This document shows positions 6,434 to 13,454 of a stretch of 15,259 bases of DNA, piece by piece. The notes beneath the pieces are model-generated. The model made no database searches. It saw only the letters and a program-made list of their open reading frames with translations, and was not told where the DNA came from. The stretch is from CAIVAT01 sp038212325 (GTDB taxonomy: Bacteria; Bacteroidota; Bacteroidia; Bacteroidales; FEN-979): the NCBI GenBank assembly GCA_038212325.1, contig JBBQUQ010000081.1, positions 1 to 15,259 of the forward strand, in the 5' to 3' direction. Numbering within the stretch: the first letter of the stretch is position 1; every line of letters starts with the position of its first letter. The translations under genes were made by a program, and so were the position numbers.

Positions 6434-6862
6434 ATGCCCCTCACAGAATCCAATGTTGAAACTGAAGAACTGGTAATTACACCAACTGCAACACCTTCGG
6501 TTAAACTTGATAAAAAACTCAAAGACGAGATTCTCTCCCAGATTCATGAAGAGGGTATGGTGATCGTACATTGCACTTACTATGCAGAAATTGACGGAGG
6601 GATAAGAATATGGAACTCAACGTTCCTGATCGATAAAGGATCAGGTGACCGTTTCACCATGCAACATGCTGAAAATATTTCCATTGCTCCCACATGGACG
6701 TATGTCCCAGAAGGAAAAATGTATCGATTCACATTGATCTTCGCACCGTTACCCAAATCTTGTGAATTCTTTGATTTGCTGGAGGACATCCCTCAATCAG
6801 GTGGTTTCTTCGTCCAGAACATCAAGCGGAACAAATCCGATGTTTACCACGTGAAAATCTAA
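6434..6862 (+). CDS. Hypothetical protein (142 aa)
   Basis: A soluble protein with no recognised family, signal peptide or membrane segment. A variable acidic/threonine-rich N-terminus (about 1-25) is followed by a compact, probably beta-rich domain: VIVHCTYYAEIDGGIRIWNS, TFLIDKGSGDRFTMQHAENI, YRFTLIFAPLPKSCEFFDLL and VQNIKRNKSDVYHVKI. It reads like a conserved single-domain protein with intact ends. ATG 6434 is the first Met after an in-frame TAA (6422-6424). A TAAATTTG box ends only 5 bases before the ATG, so if used the mRNA would be almost leaderless; no good -33 element is seen. It is an isolated + strand gene. Confidence 0.75.
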   Translation: MPLTESNVETEELVITPTATPSVKLDKKLKDEILSQIHEEGMVIVHCTYYAEIDGGIRIWNSTFLIDKGSGDRFTMQHAENISIAPTWTYVPEGKMYRFTLIFAPLPKSCEFFDLLEDIPQSGGFFVQNIKRNKSDVYHVKI

Positions 6863-6968
6863 CATCTGAATTCACGGCGCAGCGATCTGGCATATTCCAT
6901 ATGAAGGCGAGTTCTGCTTGTTATCCGTCCAATATTCCGACCTTTTTATCTTACAACAATACAACAAT

Positions 6969-7232
6969 ATGACGCCCAGCGAAAAGCAAGAACTCAAAGA
7001 CCAAACCGCCATCTTTTATGGAACATCTGCTATTGGGCTCGTTGGCAAAATGCCAAGTGGTCAGGGCGTGATTACAGATGACCTGATCGCAACTATCGCC
7101 AAATCGGTTCTCCCACCTATTGCAACTTTTTTATTGACCAGCGAAACATCCTTTGATACGATCATTGAACATCATGGCAGAGTGCAAACCAATACGATTC
7201 AAATCGTGGATGAGCTTAAGACTGGCACGTAA
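6969..7232 (+). pseudogene. Phosphoribosylanthranilate isomerase-like fragment
   Basis: Residues reading GTSAIGLVGKMPSGQGVI, TDDLIATIAKSV, PPIATFLLTSETSFDTIIEH, then NTIQIVDEL resemble the first half of a TrpF-like (beta/alpha)8 protein of the MPSGPGVI type: strand-helix units with the family's LLTS and Q-VD pieces. Full-length proteins are about 200-220 aa; this is 87 aa from ATG 6969 (an upstream TTG is poor). The reading frame ends at TAA exactly where a hairpin repeat (7231-7255) begins, so the second half of the barrel is missing. It cannot form a complete enzyme. No trp or other biosynthetic genes are nearby. The family call is moderate. Confidence 0.45.
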
Positions 7233-7255
7233 ACCCTCCAGACCTTGACGGGTTT
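7231..7255. repeat. AAACCC...GGGTTT hairpin repeat
   Basis: AAACCCTCCAGACCTTGACG followed by GGTTT: outer arms AAACCC/GGGTTT pair around a partly complementary centre. The sequence type (CCAGACCTTGACGGGTTT) is typical of dispersed Bacteroidota repeats. Its first bases supply the stop codon of the TrpF-like fragment. Confidence 0.6.
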
Positions 7256-7322
7256 ATATTCCTGAACCGTTTCGGTAAAAAGACCATCCCCCCAATATGT
7301 GAACTGGAAACTGAAGGAACTG

Positions 7323-7569
7323 ATGAAAAAGTACCAGGTGATGAAAGACACTTCCAAGATCAAGAGTCATTCGATCAGAAAGTCAATCGGACGACGGGTT
7401 TTTGAAAACGATGATTCTAATGAAAAAAGTCTGATCCTCTTGAACGAAATCTTCAACCACAGTCCGTACCACCAAAATTTACCTTGGGATTAGGCAACGG
7501 GAGATCATGGATGTGTATCAGCCTGCGAAACTTCTCAGCCTTCTGTGTGATACCGACCCACGGATATAA
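7323..7569 (+). pseudogene. Small hypothetical gene with apparent frameshift
   Basis: From ATG 7323, preceded by AAGGAAC, a frame reads MKKYQVMKDTSKIKSHSIRK, then SIGRRVFENDD and SLILLNEIFNHSPYHQ, and stops at 7493. Removing one base from the AAAATTT run (7474-7480) continues it as IYLGIRQREIMDVYQPAKLL and SLLCDTDPRI to TAA 7567-7569, giving about 81 aa. The continued part has the same purine-first codon pattern as the first part, which supports one damaged gene. No family is recognised; the N-terminal half is basic. A GTG at 7299 could extend the start. Confidence 0.4.
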
Positions 7570-7589
7570 CGTAACTGACTTGTGAATGA

Positions 7590-7622
7590 ACATCTGTCTT
7601 AAGTTGAACAGAAGTCAGATGT
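7590..7622. terminator. Hairpin between convergent genes
   Basis: ACATCTG (7590-7596) pairs with CAGATGT (7616-7622), with extra CTT/AAG pairing possible inside. It lies between the + strand small gene ending at 7569 and the - strand gene ending at 7640. No clear T-run follows, so a terminator role is tentative. Confidence 0.35.
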
Positions 7623-7639
7623 GTTATAAGTCCTGGTAA

Positions 7640-8158
7640 TCATCCTTTGACAACCCTTTTCCTGATTTCCCCCCAAAAGTTGAAGAGGATATTACCTTCC
7701 TCAACTTCACCCAATTGAAGATACTTGGAGAATCGGGTTTTTACCATTTCGTATTCATGGGTGAAGAATTTCATGTGGGGACGTTTTTCTAAAATCAGTT
7801 GATCTCGTTCATGAGAACTTTCTGGATAAGAATTCAACTCCCTAATTTGTTCCTGTAAGTGAGATAAATCCAACCCTCTTTTCCATAGATCATCAATATA
7901 CTTCACGATTTCACCATTATTATCAAAGATAAATTCATATTCAGGGATATTGGACAGGAAGTCTTGAACGATTTCCAATTTCGTCCCCCCTTCTTTACTC
8001 CCCGTCGAGATGAACTTTCTGACATGGGAGTACACTTTAAATCTTCTGTCAAACAAATCCATCTTGACACGATACTGTTGAATCATATACTGTCCCCGAA
8101 GGAACATCAGAGTTAACCCACTTAATACAACTGTAATAACAATTTGTACTTTTTCCAT
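7640..8158 (-). CDS. Membrane-anchored hypothetical protein (172 aa)
   Basis: One N-terminal transmembrane helix (about residues 4-20, VQIVITVVLSGLTLMFL) is followed by a charged, largely helical domain starting YRVKMDLFDRRFKVYSHVRK. That MDLFDRRF-V motif after a single helix occurs in many uncharacterised bacterial membrane proteins; I know no function. By the positive-inside rule the RGQ...RRFK stretch after the helix suggests a cytoplasmic domain. ATG 8158 is chosen because an upstream TTG (8188) would precede the start of a consensus promoter's transcript and add an unlikely leader. It is transcribed divergently from the 56-aa gene at 8338. Confidence 0.75.
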   Translation of the reverse strand: MEKVQIVITVVLSGLTLMFLRGQYMIQQYRVKMDLFDRRFKVYSHVRKFISTGSKEGGTKLEIVQDFLSNIPEYEFIFDNNGEIVKYIDDLWKRGLDLSHLQEQIRELNSYPESSHERDQLILEKRPHMKFFTHEYEMVKTRFSKYLQLGEVEEGNILFNFWGEIRKRVVKG

Positions 8159-8185
8159 TTTATAGGTTTTAAAATTACATGGGTA

Positions 8186-8216
8186 CAAAAATATACTAAT
8201 GAAATCCGAATTTCAA
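8186..8216 (-). promoter_or_regulatory. Bacteroidota-type promoter of the 172-aa gene
   Basis: On the - strand TTG (8214-8216) and TATTTTTG (8186-8193) are separated by 20 bases, a good match to the -33/-7 consensus. The ATG follows about 28 bases after the -7 box. Confidence 0.65.
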
Positions 8217-8271
8217 GTGGTACACTTTGGTGGGTCAGAATGGGGAAAACTACTTTTTCTTCTGTCAGGTA

Positions 8272-8303
8272 TTGACAACAGGTTTTGGGTTAAGGTATCT
8301 TTG
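8272..8303 (+). promoter_or_regulatory. Bacteroidota-type promoter of the 56-aa gene
   Basis: TTG (8272-8274), 21 bases, then TATCTTTG (8296-8303), a perfect TAnnTTTG box, about 34 bases before the ATG at 8338. It faces away from the 8186-8216 promoter, with about 55 bases between their -33 elements. Confidence 0.65.
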
Positions 8304-8337
8304 GGAAAGTATATCTTTAACTAAAAACCGAACGACC

Positions 8338-8508
8338 ATGACACTGGAACAATTTGAACAGAACATTGAGTTCTCCACCCAATCGAGTTGGGATGAAAAG
8401 AAAGAAACGACTACGGTAAGGTCATTCAAAATCTGGTACAACCCGACTGGGGAGGAGATTCTGTGTTTTCCCGGACTATGTTTTAAGTGTACCAAAGTTA
8501 AGGAATAA
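8338..8508 (+). CDS. Small hypothetical protein (56 aa)
   Basis: ATG 8338 to TAA 8508. The product begins MTLEQFEQNIEFSTQSSWDE and ends with LCFPGLCFKCTKVKE. The cluster CFPGLCFKC has three cysteines at CX4CX2C spacing, which could bind a metal but is too short to assign. There is no signal peptide or membrane helix. A consensus promoter directly upstream supports a real, independently expressed gene. The open frame extends upstream to 8227, but that part contains the promoter and is unlikely to be translated. Family unknown. Confidence 0.5.
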   Translation: MTLEQFEQNIEFSTQSSWDEKKETTTVRSFKIWYNPTGEEILCFPGLCFKCTKVKE

Positions 8509-8587
8509 TCCAAACCGGCAACTTTTTCGTGAACTTTTTCACATTTGGATGGTTCCAGGTCACGATTTTGGGTGTGGGTTTGTGGCG

Positions 8588-8710
8588 TGTGCCGGCAGGT
8601 TGGAATTACCTTTCCATAGATTCCTGCGAGAGGGAGGATCTGGCACGCGTCACAGACGTGCGCCAGTTTAGTTCGGACTTGGCGGTAGTCACTGTTGACA
8701 GGCCGGCACA
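8588..8710. repeat. MITE-like unit: 9-bp inverted ends around a central hairpin
   Basis: TGTGCCGGC (8588-8596) and GCCGGCACA (8702-8710) are perfect 9-bp inverted ends. Near the centre, 8640-8651 and 8655-8666 form an imperfect 12-bp stem (CTGGCACGCGTC/GACGTGCGCCAG) with loop ACA. The central hairpin is of a kind seen dispersed in Bacteroidota. No coding content and no clear target-site duplication was found. Confidence 0.5.
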
Positions 8711-8758
8711 ATGACCAATTAACGCCGGGGCAGATTGACCACCCTGGTACGACGCGTT

Positions 8759-8798
8759 CCCCCTTCTCATTCAGGAGAAGGGGTCAGGGGGATAAGGT
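8759..8798. repeat. CTTCTC/GAGAAG hairpin repeat, copy 3
   Basis: CCCCTTCTC (8760-8768) pairs with GAGAAGGGG (8775-8783) around ATTCAG, followed by TCAGGGGGATAAGG. It is the longest and most perfect of three copies and lies just beyond the 3' end of glmS. Confidence 0.7.
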
Positions 8799-8820
8799 GT
8801 CATCAACTTCGTCCCTCTTT

Positions 8821-10659
8821 CTACTCCACCGTCACCGACTTCGCCAAATTTCGCGGCTGATCAACATTGCAGTTGCGCATCACGGCAATGTGATATGACA
8901 GGAGTTGCAGCGGAATGGTTGCCAGCAGGGGGATCAGCATCTCCTCGGTATCGGGGATTTCGATGCAGTGGTCGGCCAGGTTTTTAACCGATTCGTCGCC
9001 TTCGGTGACGATGGCAATAATTTTTCCTTTCCGGGCTTTCACCTCTTCGATGTTGGAGATGACCTTTTCATAAATTCCGCGTTTGGTGGCGATAAAAATG
9101 ACGGGCATCTGTGCATCGATCAGTGCAATGGGGCCATGTTTCATCTCAGCGGCCGGATAGCCCTCGGCATGGATGTAGGAGATCTCTTTAAGTTTCAGCG
9201 CTCCCTCCAGGGCAACCGGGAAATTATATCCGCGGCCAAGGTAGAGCGAATTCTTCACATCTTTATAGATGGATGCGATTTGCCTGATCTTATTGTTCAA
9301 CTTAAGGATCCGTTCAACTTTTGCAGGAATCGAGTCAAGTTCCAGCAGGATTTTCTGAAACTGAGAGGTCGGTATCGTCCCTTTTTTCTGGGCGAGAAGC
9401 AGCCCGAACAGGGTGAGAACTGCAACCTGTGCGGTGAATGCCTTGGTGGAGGCCACGCCGATCTCCGGGCCGGCATGGGTGTACACCCCGGCGTGGGTAG
9501 CCCGTGCGATGGAGGAACCAACCACATTGCATATGCCCAGCACGGTGGCACCTTTCGATTTGGCAAGGTCGATGGCGGCGAGCGTATCGGCCGTTTCGCC
9601 CGATTGTGAAATGGCAATCACCACATCATCTTCATTCAGCACCGGGTTGCGGTAGCGGAATTCCGACGAATATTCCACCTCGACCGGGATGCGTGCCAGG
9701 TCTTCGATGAGGTATTCGCCCACAAGCCCCGCATGCCATGAAGTTCCGCAGGCAGTGATGATGATGCGCTTGGCATTCAGTATTTTCTGCTCGTAATCCC
9801 TGATTCCTCCCAGGGTAACAAGGCCCAGGTCGATATGGAGGCGGCCACGCATCGAGTCGAAAATCGATCGCGGCTGCTCATAGATCTCCTTGAGCATGAA
9901 ATGTTCAAAGCCGCCTTTTTCTATCTCGTTCAGGCTCATGGCCAGCTTTTGAATGTAGGGCGTTTGGCTTTGATTTTTTATCGTCTTTATTTTCAGGTCT
10001 TTGCCGCGTTCAATGATGGCGATTTCCTCATCGTTCAAATAAACAACATTCTCCGTATACTCAATAATAGGGGTTGCATCTGAAGCCACAAAGAATTCGC
10101 CTTTTCCGATGCCGATCACCATCGGGCTTCCCTTGCGCGCAGCGATGATCTTATCGGGAAATTCTTTGGCAAGGATAACGATCGCATAAGCGCCGATCAC
10201 CTGGTTAAGCGCAATCCGCACCGCATCTTCAACCGCAACCTCCTCATTGATCATGATGTCTTCGATGAGGTGAACCAGCACCTCTGTGTCGGTTTCACTG
10301 GTAAAGATATACCCGCGGTTTTTCAACTCACTGCGAAGCACGGCATAGTTTTCAATGATTCCGTTATGGATGAGGGCGATGGTCTTGTTCTGAGAAAAAT
10401 GAGGGTGTGCGTTGATGGTGTTGGGTTCGCCATGGGTTGCCCACCGGGTGTGCGCCATGCCAATGGTTCCGGTTACATTTTCACCCTCCACAAACTTTTC
10501 AAGGTCAGAAACCTTGCCCTTGCATTTAAAGATCCGGATATCATCATTCAGCATGCAGATTCCCGCGCTGTCGTATCCGCGATACTCAAGCCGGTGCAAT
10601 CCTTTGATCAGGATCGGATAGGCTTGCCGGGGCCCGATATAGGCAACTATTCCGCACAT
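8821..10659 (-). CDS. glmS: Glutamine--fructose-6-phosphate aminotransferase (isomerizing)
   Basis: Makes glucosamine-6-phosphate from fructose-6-phosphate and glutamine, the first step toward UDP-GlcNAc for peptidoglycan and lipopolysaccharide; cytoplasmic. The 612-aa length is normal. Start MCGIVAYIG gives Cys as the N-terminal nucleophile after Met removal. The glutaminase domain (1 to about 240) shows HTRWATHGEPN (70-80) and ALIHNGIIENY. Two SIS sugar-isomerase domains follow (ACGTSWHAG, SQSGETADT, AEMKHGPIAL), and the C-terminus DQPRNLAKSVTVE carries the conserved catalytic lysine. It lies 70 bp downstream of the DUF4270 gene in the same orientation, probably the last gene of that operon. 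There is no glmS ribozyme-sized leader. Confidence 0.98.
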   Translation of the reverse strand: MCGIVAYIGPRQAYPILIKGLHRLEYRGYDSAGICMLNDDIRIFKCKGKVSDLEKFVEGENVTGTIGMAHTRWATHGEPNTINAHPHFSQNKTIALIHNGIIENYAVLRSELKNRGYIFTSETDTEVLVHLIEDIMINEEVAVEDAVRIALNQVIGAYAIVILAKEFPDKIIAARKGSPMVIGIGKGEFFVASDATPIIEYTENVVYLNDEEIAIIERGKDLKIKTIKNQSQTPYIQKLAMSLNEIEKGGFEHFMLKEIYEQPRSIFDSMRGRLHIDLGLVTLGGIRDYEQKILNAKRIIITACGTSWHAGLVGEYLIEDLARIPVEVEYSSEFRYRNPVLNEDDVVIAISQSGETADTLAAIDLAKSKGATVLGICNVVGSSIARATHAGVYTHAGPEIGVASTKAFTAQVAVLTLFGLLLAQKKGTIPTSQFQKILLELDSIPAKVERILKLNNKIRQIASIYKDVKNSLYLGRGYNFPVALEGALKLKEISYIHAEGYPAAEMKHGPIALIDAQMPVIFIATKRGIYEKVISNIEEVKARKGKIIAIVTEGDESVKNLADHCIEIPDTEEMLIPLLATIPLQLLSYHIAVMRNCNVDQPRNLAKSVTVE

Positions 10660-10729
10660 TCTATTTTTGTTTTGTGTTAAACAATCAGGTTACGCCAGGT
10701 TCAAAATGTCAACTGCAAAAACGACAGCA

Positions 10730-12091
10730 TTATTTATTCAGAACAGTATAGGTGAGTTTTAATTTGAAGCGGTTGTTGTCGCCGCCCTGAACAGGTGGGT
10801 TTGTTCCATAAAGCATGACCCGGTTGGGCGTAACAATGCTTTTTACCGGCGAATTCACCACCATGTAGAGGTCGAAGGAGTTGGTGTATACTTTTTGCAG
10901 CACGTTTTGCAGATGTTGTGTCATGCGAAAGGAGTAGCTGCGGCTGCTTTTCTTATAAACTCCGCCGAAATAACCAGATCCTTCATTTTCATCCACCAGG
11001 TATCCGATACGGCCCGCACTGTCCTGCCTGATGATGGTAAGGGCCGGGGGCGGCGAAAGGATCGTGTCGGTCTCCATATTGGTGACTTGCAGAATTGCAT
11101 CATTGATTGCAATAATTTTGCCGTTACCGAAATTCTTAAAGTAGGGAAATTTGAATTTGATTTTCACCCCGCCTGTTCCCTGGAGGAACACCTTGTTGAC
11201 ACCCCGGGCCGAATCAAAGTTCAGGATTTGCTGTTTCAGGTCCTGGGAGGCATCGAGGTAGCCGTTGTGATCAAGCGTGATAAACCGGGCGCAGGCTTGG
11301 TTGAGCATCATGTCATAGTGCAGGGAATCATCCTGGGGATCATCACCATTGTGGAAATAAACCACCAGCTTGGTCAATGCTTTGGAAATGTTGAAATTCA
11401 GCAATGCGCCCTTGTTGTTAACAGGGCTCGCCGTAAGGTAGAGTCCCTTGACAAATTTGATGAAGGCAGTGTTGGTGACCAGGGCCGACTCTGGTGCTTC
11501 CAGTATTTTATTCCCAAGGTAATTTGTTTGATTGCTCAGGTTGATCCGCAGATGCGGCCCTGTTTTTTCATTATAAACCTTAACGCTGTCGCTGATCCGG
11601 GGAATAAAATCGTGGTCGGCGAGCACCGTGGGATACGTTGCAAGGTGCTGATTCGAAAAAGCGATGCTGTCGTATACAAAGTCGTCGCTGATCTCATAAA
11701 CTTTCACATTCTGCCGGGTAGCCGTATCACCGTAATAGCCGTCGTAAAACAGCATGAGCACGAGTGAATCGAGCACCGGGTTTGCTCCGAAATCAACCCC
11801 TTCGGATGAGAGCCTGACCTGCGAATAAAAGCCGGCAGTTGTTTCGCCGAAAATCGGGTCCATCATGGATCCCATGATCAGGGAGTTGGCCCTATCTGTG
11901 CGCACTGAATCCTGTCTTACTGCAAATGCCTCTACGGTGCAGGTGTCGGTTGTCAATACATTCAGGGTGTCGGTTGGTGGCAGGAGGCTGTACCCAAGTT
12001 CGTACGGATCTTTCTGGCAGGAGAAAAATACCAGCACAAAAAGAGAAACGATCAGCAGGGTGACCGGAAGTTTAAACAGGGAGGAGTTCAA
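10730..12091 (-). CDS. DUF4270-family lipoprotein
   Basis: A 453-aa exported lipoprotein. The signal peptide is MNSSLFKLPVTLLIVSLFVL followed by VFFSC, with the lipidated Cys at 25. The mature part starts QKDPYELGYSLLPPTDTLNV and contains DRANSLIMGSMMDPIFGETT and a beta-rich body ending RFKLKLTYTVLNK. This matches DUF4270, a Bacteroidota family of surface-associated beta-sandwich lipoproteins of unknown role. The start appears to be TTG (12091): an in-frame TGA lies immediately before it, and no ATG or GTG precedes the signal sequence. It is 23 bp downstream of the glycogen-synthase-like gene and upstream of glmS. Confidence 0.85.
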   Translation of the reverse strand: MNSSLFKLPVTLLIVSLFVLVFFSCQKDPYELGYSLLPPTDTLNVLTTDTCTVEAFAVRQDSVRTDRANSLIMGSMMDPIFGETTAGFYSQVRLSSEGVDFGANPVLDSLVLMLFYDGYYGDTATRQNVKVYEISDDFVYDSIAFSNQHLATYPTVLADHDFIPRISDSVKVYNEKTGPHLRINLSNQTNYLGNKILEAPESALVTNTAFIKFVKGLYLTASPVNNKGALLNFNISKALTKLVVYFHNGDDPQDDSLHYDMMLNQACARFITLDHNGYLDASQDLKQQILNFDSARGVNKVFLQGTGGVKIKFKFPYFKNFGNGKIIAINDAILQVTNMETDTILSPPPALTIIRQDSAGRIGYLVDENEGSGYFGGVYKKSSRSYSFRMTQHLQNVLQKVYTNSFDLYMVVNSPVKSIVTPNRVMLYGTNPPVQGGDNNRFKLKLTYTVLNK

Positions 12092-12114
12092 TCAGTTCGA
12101 GTTAAAAGTTGCTG

Positions 12115-12942
12115 TTAGTCCACGGCTACCGGGTCGTTCACCATAACCTCTTCATAGAAATCATTGTAAGCGTCCACATAGCGGTCCATGGGTTGATAGT
12201 CGAGGCAAGGCTTGTCTGTCTCTTTAAGATAGTCCATGAGTTCAGAATTGATCTTTGGAGACCCGATGATCACACCGTCAGAAAAGTCAATAGCCGCCTT
12301 AATAACACTAACGTAGTTCGGTGTTTTATAGTGTTTGAGGTCTTTGGAATTAATGCCTTCAAGTTTTATTTTGGCTGCAAAGTCCTTGTGCATGTCATCC
12401 TCAAAATCATCATCATAAATAGAATAGATGACTTTGGTGTCGCTGAAGAGGGGGTTATCACAGTAGGCCTTTTTAATGTAGATCGGAACCAGGCTTGTCA
12501 TCCATCCGTGGCAGTGGACCACGTCGGGACCCCAGCCAAGTTTTTTAACGGTTTCAAGCACGCCCCGGGAAAAAAAGATGGCACGTTCATCGTTGTCCGA
12601 AAAAAACTTGTTGTTTTTATCGACCATGGTGTACTTTCGCTGGAAATAATCCTCATTGTCAATGAAATAAATCTGCATCCGCGCCTGCTGGATGGATGCC
12701 ACCTTGATGATCAGCGGGTGATCGGTATCGTCGATGATCAGGTTCATGCCCGACAGGCGGATTACTTCATGAAGCTGGTTGCGGCGTTCATTGATGCTCC
12801 CGTAACGGGGCATGAATGTGCGGATTTCCCTTCCTTTCTCCTGTATTCCCTGCGGCAGATAACGGCCGATTGTTCCCATGGGGCTCTCTTTCAGATATGG
12901 GGTGATCTCCTGCGCTACAAACAAAACTTTCGCTTTTTCCAT
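12115..12942 (-). CDS. Glycogen/starch synthase N-domain-only protein (GT5-like)
   Basis: A 275-aa protein resembling only the N-terminal Rossmann domain of GT5 glycogen synthases: MEKAKVLFVAQEITPYLKES, RYLPQGIQEKGREIRTFMPR, DVVHCHGWMTSLVPIYIKKA (140-159). Full enzymes are about 470-500 aa. The C-terminal domain that helps bind ADP-glucose is absent, and the usual N-terminal KTGGL motif is replaced by ESPMGTIG (19-26), so ordinary glycogen synthesis is doubtful. Such one-domain forms are widespread in Bacteroidota, so this is not a local truncation. ATG 12942 is chosen because a TATCTTTG promoter box lies about 39 bases upstream and the longer open frame runs through it. First gene of the probable operon with DUF4270 and glmS. 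Confidence 0.85.
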   Translation of the reverse strand: MEKAKVLFVAQEITPYLKESPMGTIGRYLPQGIQEKGREIRTFMPRYGSINERRNQLHEVIRLSGMNLIIDDTDHPLIIKVASIQQARMQIYFIDNEDYFQRKYTMVDKNNKFFSDNDERAIFFSRGVLETVKKLGWGPDVVHCHGWMTSLVPIYIKKAYCDNPLFSDTKVIYSIYDDDFEDDMHKDFAAKIKLEGINSKDLKHYKTPNYVSVIKAAIDFSDGVIIGSPKINSELMDYLKETDKPCLDYQPMDRYVDAYNDFYEEVMVNDPVAVD

Positions 12943-12980
12943 GTTTTCTATCGGTTTTATCCCTATTTGAAATCCGGGTG

Positions 12981-12988
12981 CAAAGATA
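12981..12988 (-). promoter_or_regulatory. -7 element for the GT5-like/DUF4270/glmS operon
   Basis: On the - strand TATCTTTG is a perfect TAnnTTTG box, 38 bases before the ATG. A TTG lies upstream at a slightly long spacing of about 23 bases. The leader is AT-rich, as usual. Confidence 0.6.
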
Positions 12989-13178
12989 CTAAAAATTTTT
13001 CGGATAATTTCCAAGTCAAAAGTGTAAAATAATGATTTATATCTGATTATAATTTTTTTTACCTGCTTATCCCCTTTGGGCAAGTAAATAAATCACCAAA
13101 CTCCGGACTCCAATCACTCATCCGCTTTACAATTCAGAACTTTATAGTTATTTAGGAGGGATATGCAATAATCTCAAT

Positions 13179-13232
13179 ATGATCATCACAAAAAACGAAC
13201 TTTTCAGCAGGAACGATACGTTTTTGTATTAA
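13179..13232 (+). pseudogene. Stub similar to the start of the gene at 15207
   Basis: ATG 13179 reads MIITKNELFSRNDTFLY and stops. Of the first 30 bases, about 28 are the same as at 15207, where the frame reads MNITENELFSWKVFRHF. Upstream sequences are not similar. It looks like the 5' end of a paralogue whose body has been lost. Confidence 0.45.
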
Positions 13233-13355
13233 AATCTAAACTTGCTTAAAGGAGATAGGCAGTTTTTTTTATTGATTCGGCACTTTTATACCAGTGTGGA
13301 TTCATCTCAGTATTTTCAAGAAACTTCCTCAGTGGCGTTCAAAAAAAAATATGTC

Positions 13356-13454
13356 ACCGCAGAGGCACAGAGCCGCAGAGGAGCAAAGTTTCCATCAGAA
13401 GCGTATTACCTTTTTGATTTTGGCCGATACTCTGCGCCTCTGCGCCTCTGCGGT
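13356..13454. repeat. Imperfect inverted repeat of the CCGCAGAGGC type
   Basis: The left arm ACCGCAGAGGCACAGAGCCG (continuing CAGAGG) and right arm, in reverse complement ACCGCAGAGGCGCAGAGGCG (continuing CAGAG), match at all but two positions over about 25 bases, separated by about 45 bases. This is a known type of dispersed intergenic repeat in several phyla. It could fold as a long hairpin. Non-coding. Confidence 0.8.

Larger units (their letters stand above)
8509..8820. other. Intergenic region of stacked hairpin repeats
   Basis: No gene is supported. It contains a 123-bp unit bounded by inverted TGTGCCGGC/GCCGGCACA with a strong central hairpin (8588-8710), then the third copy of the CTTCTC/GAGAAG repeat (8759-8798), and ends 23 bases before the glmS stop. 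Confidence 0.6.

Noticed and set aside
7233..7406. Alternative + strand frame downstream of the TrpF-like fragment (reads through GKKTIPPICELETEGTDEK)
   Set aside because: Good-looking composition, but it starts within the hairpin repeat, lacks a start codon and conflicts with the better-supported frame from 7323.
8265..8711. - strand open frame (148 aa)
   Set aside because: It covers the 56-aa gene, its promoter and the MITE-like hairpin; no coherent domain and no start signal.
10660..10729. glmS ribozyme or riboswitch upstream of glmS
   Set aside because: Only 70 bases separate glmS from the DUF4270 stop, too short and without the expected structure.
10895..11767. + strand open frame (290 aa)
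   Set aside because: Antisense to the DUF4270 lipoprotein; no signal, motif or promoter of its own.
12109..13032. + strand open frame (307 aa)
   Set aside because: Antisense shadow of the GT5-like gene and running through its promoter.
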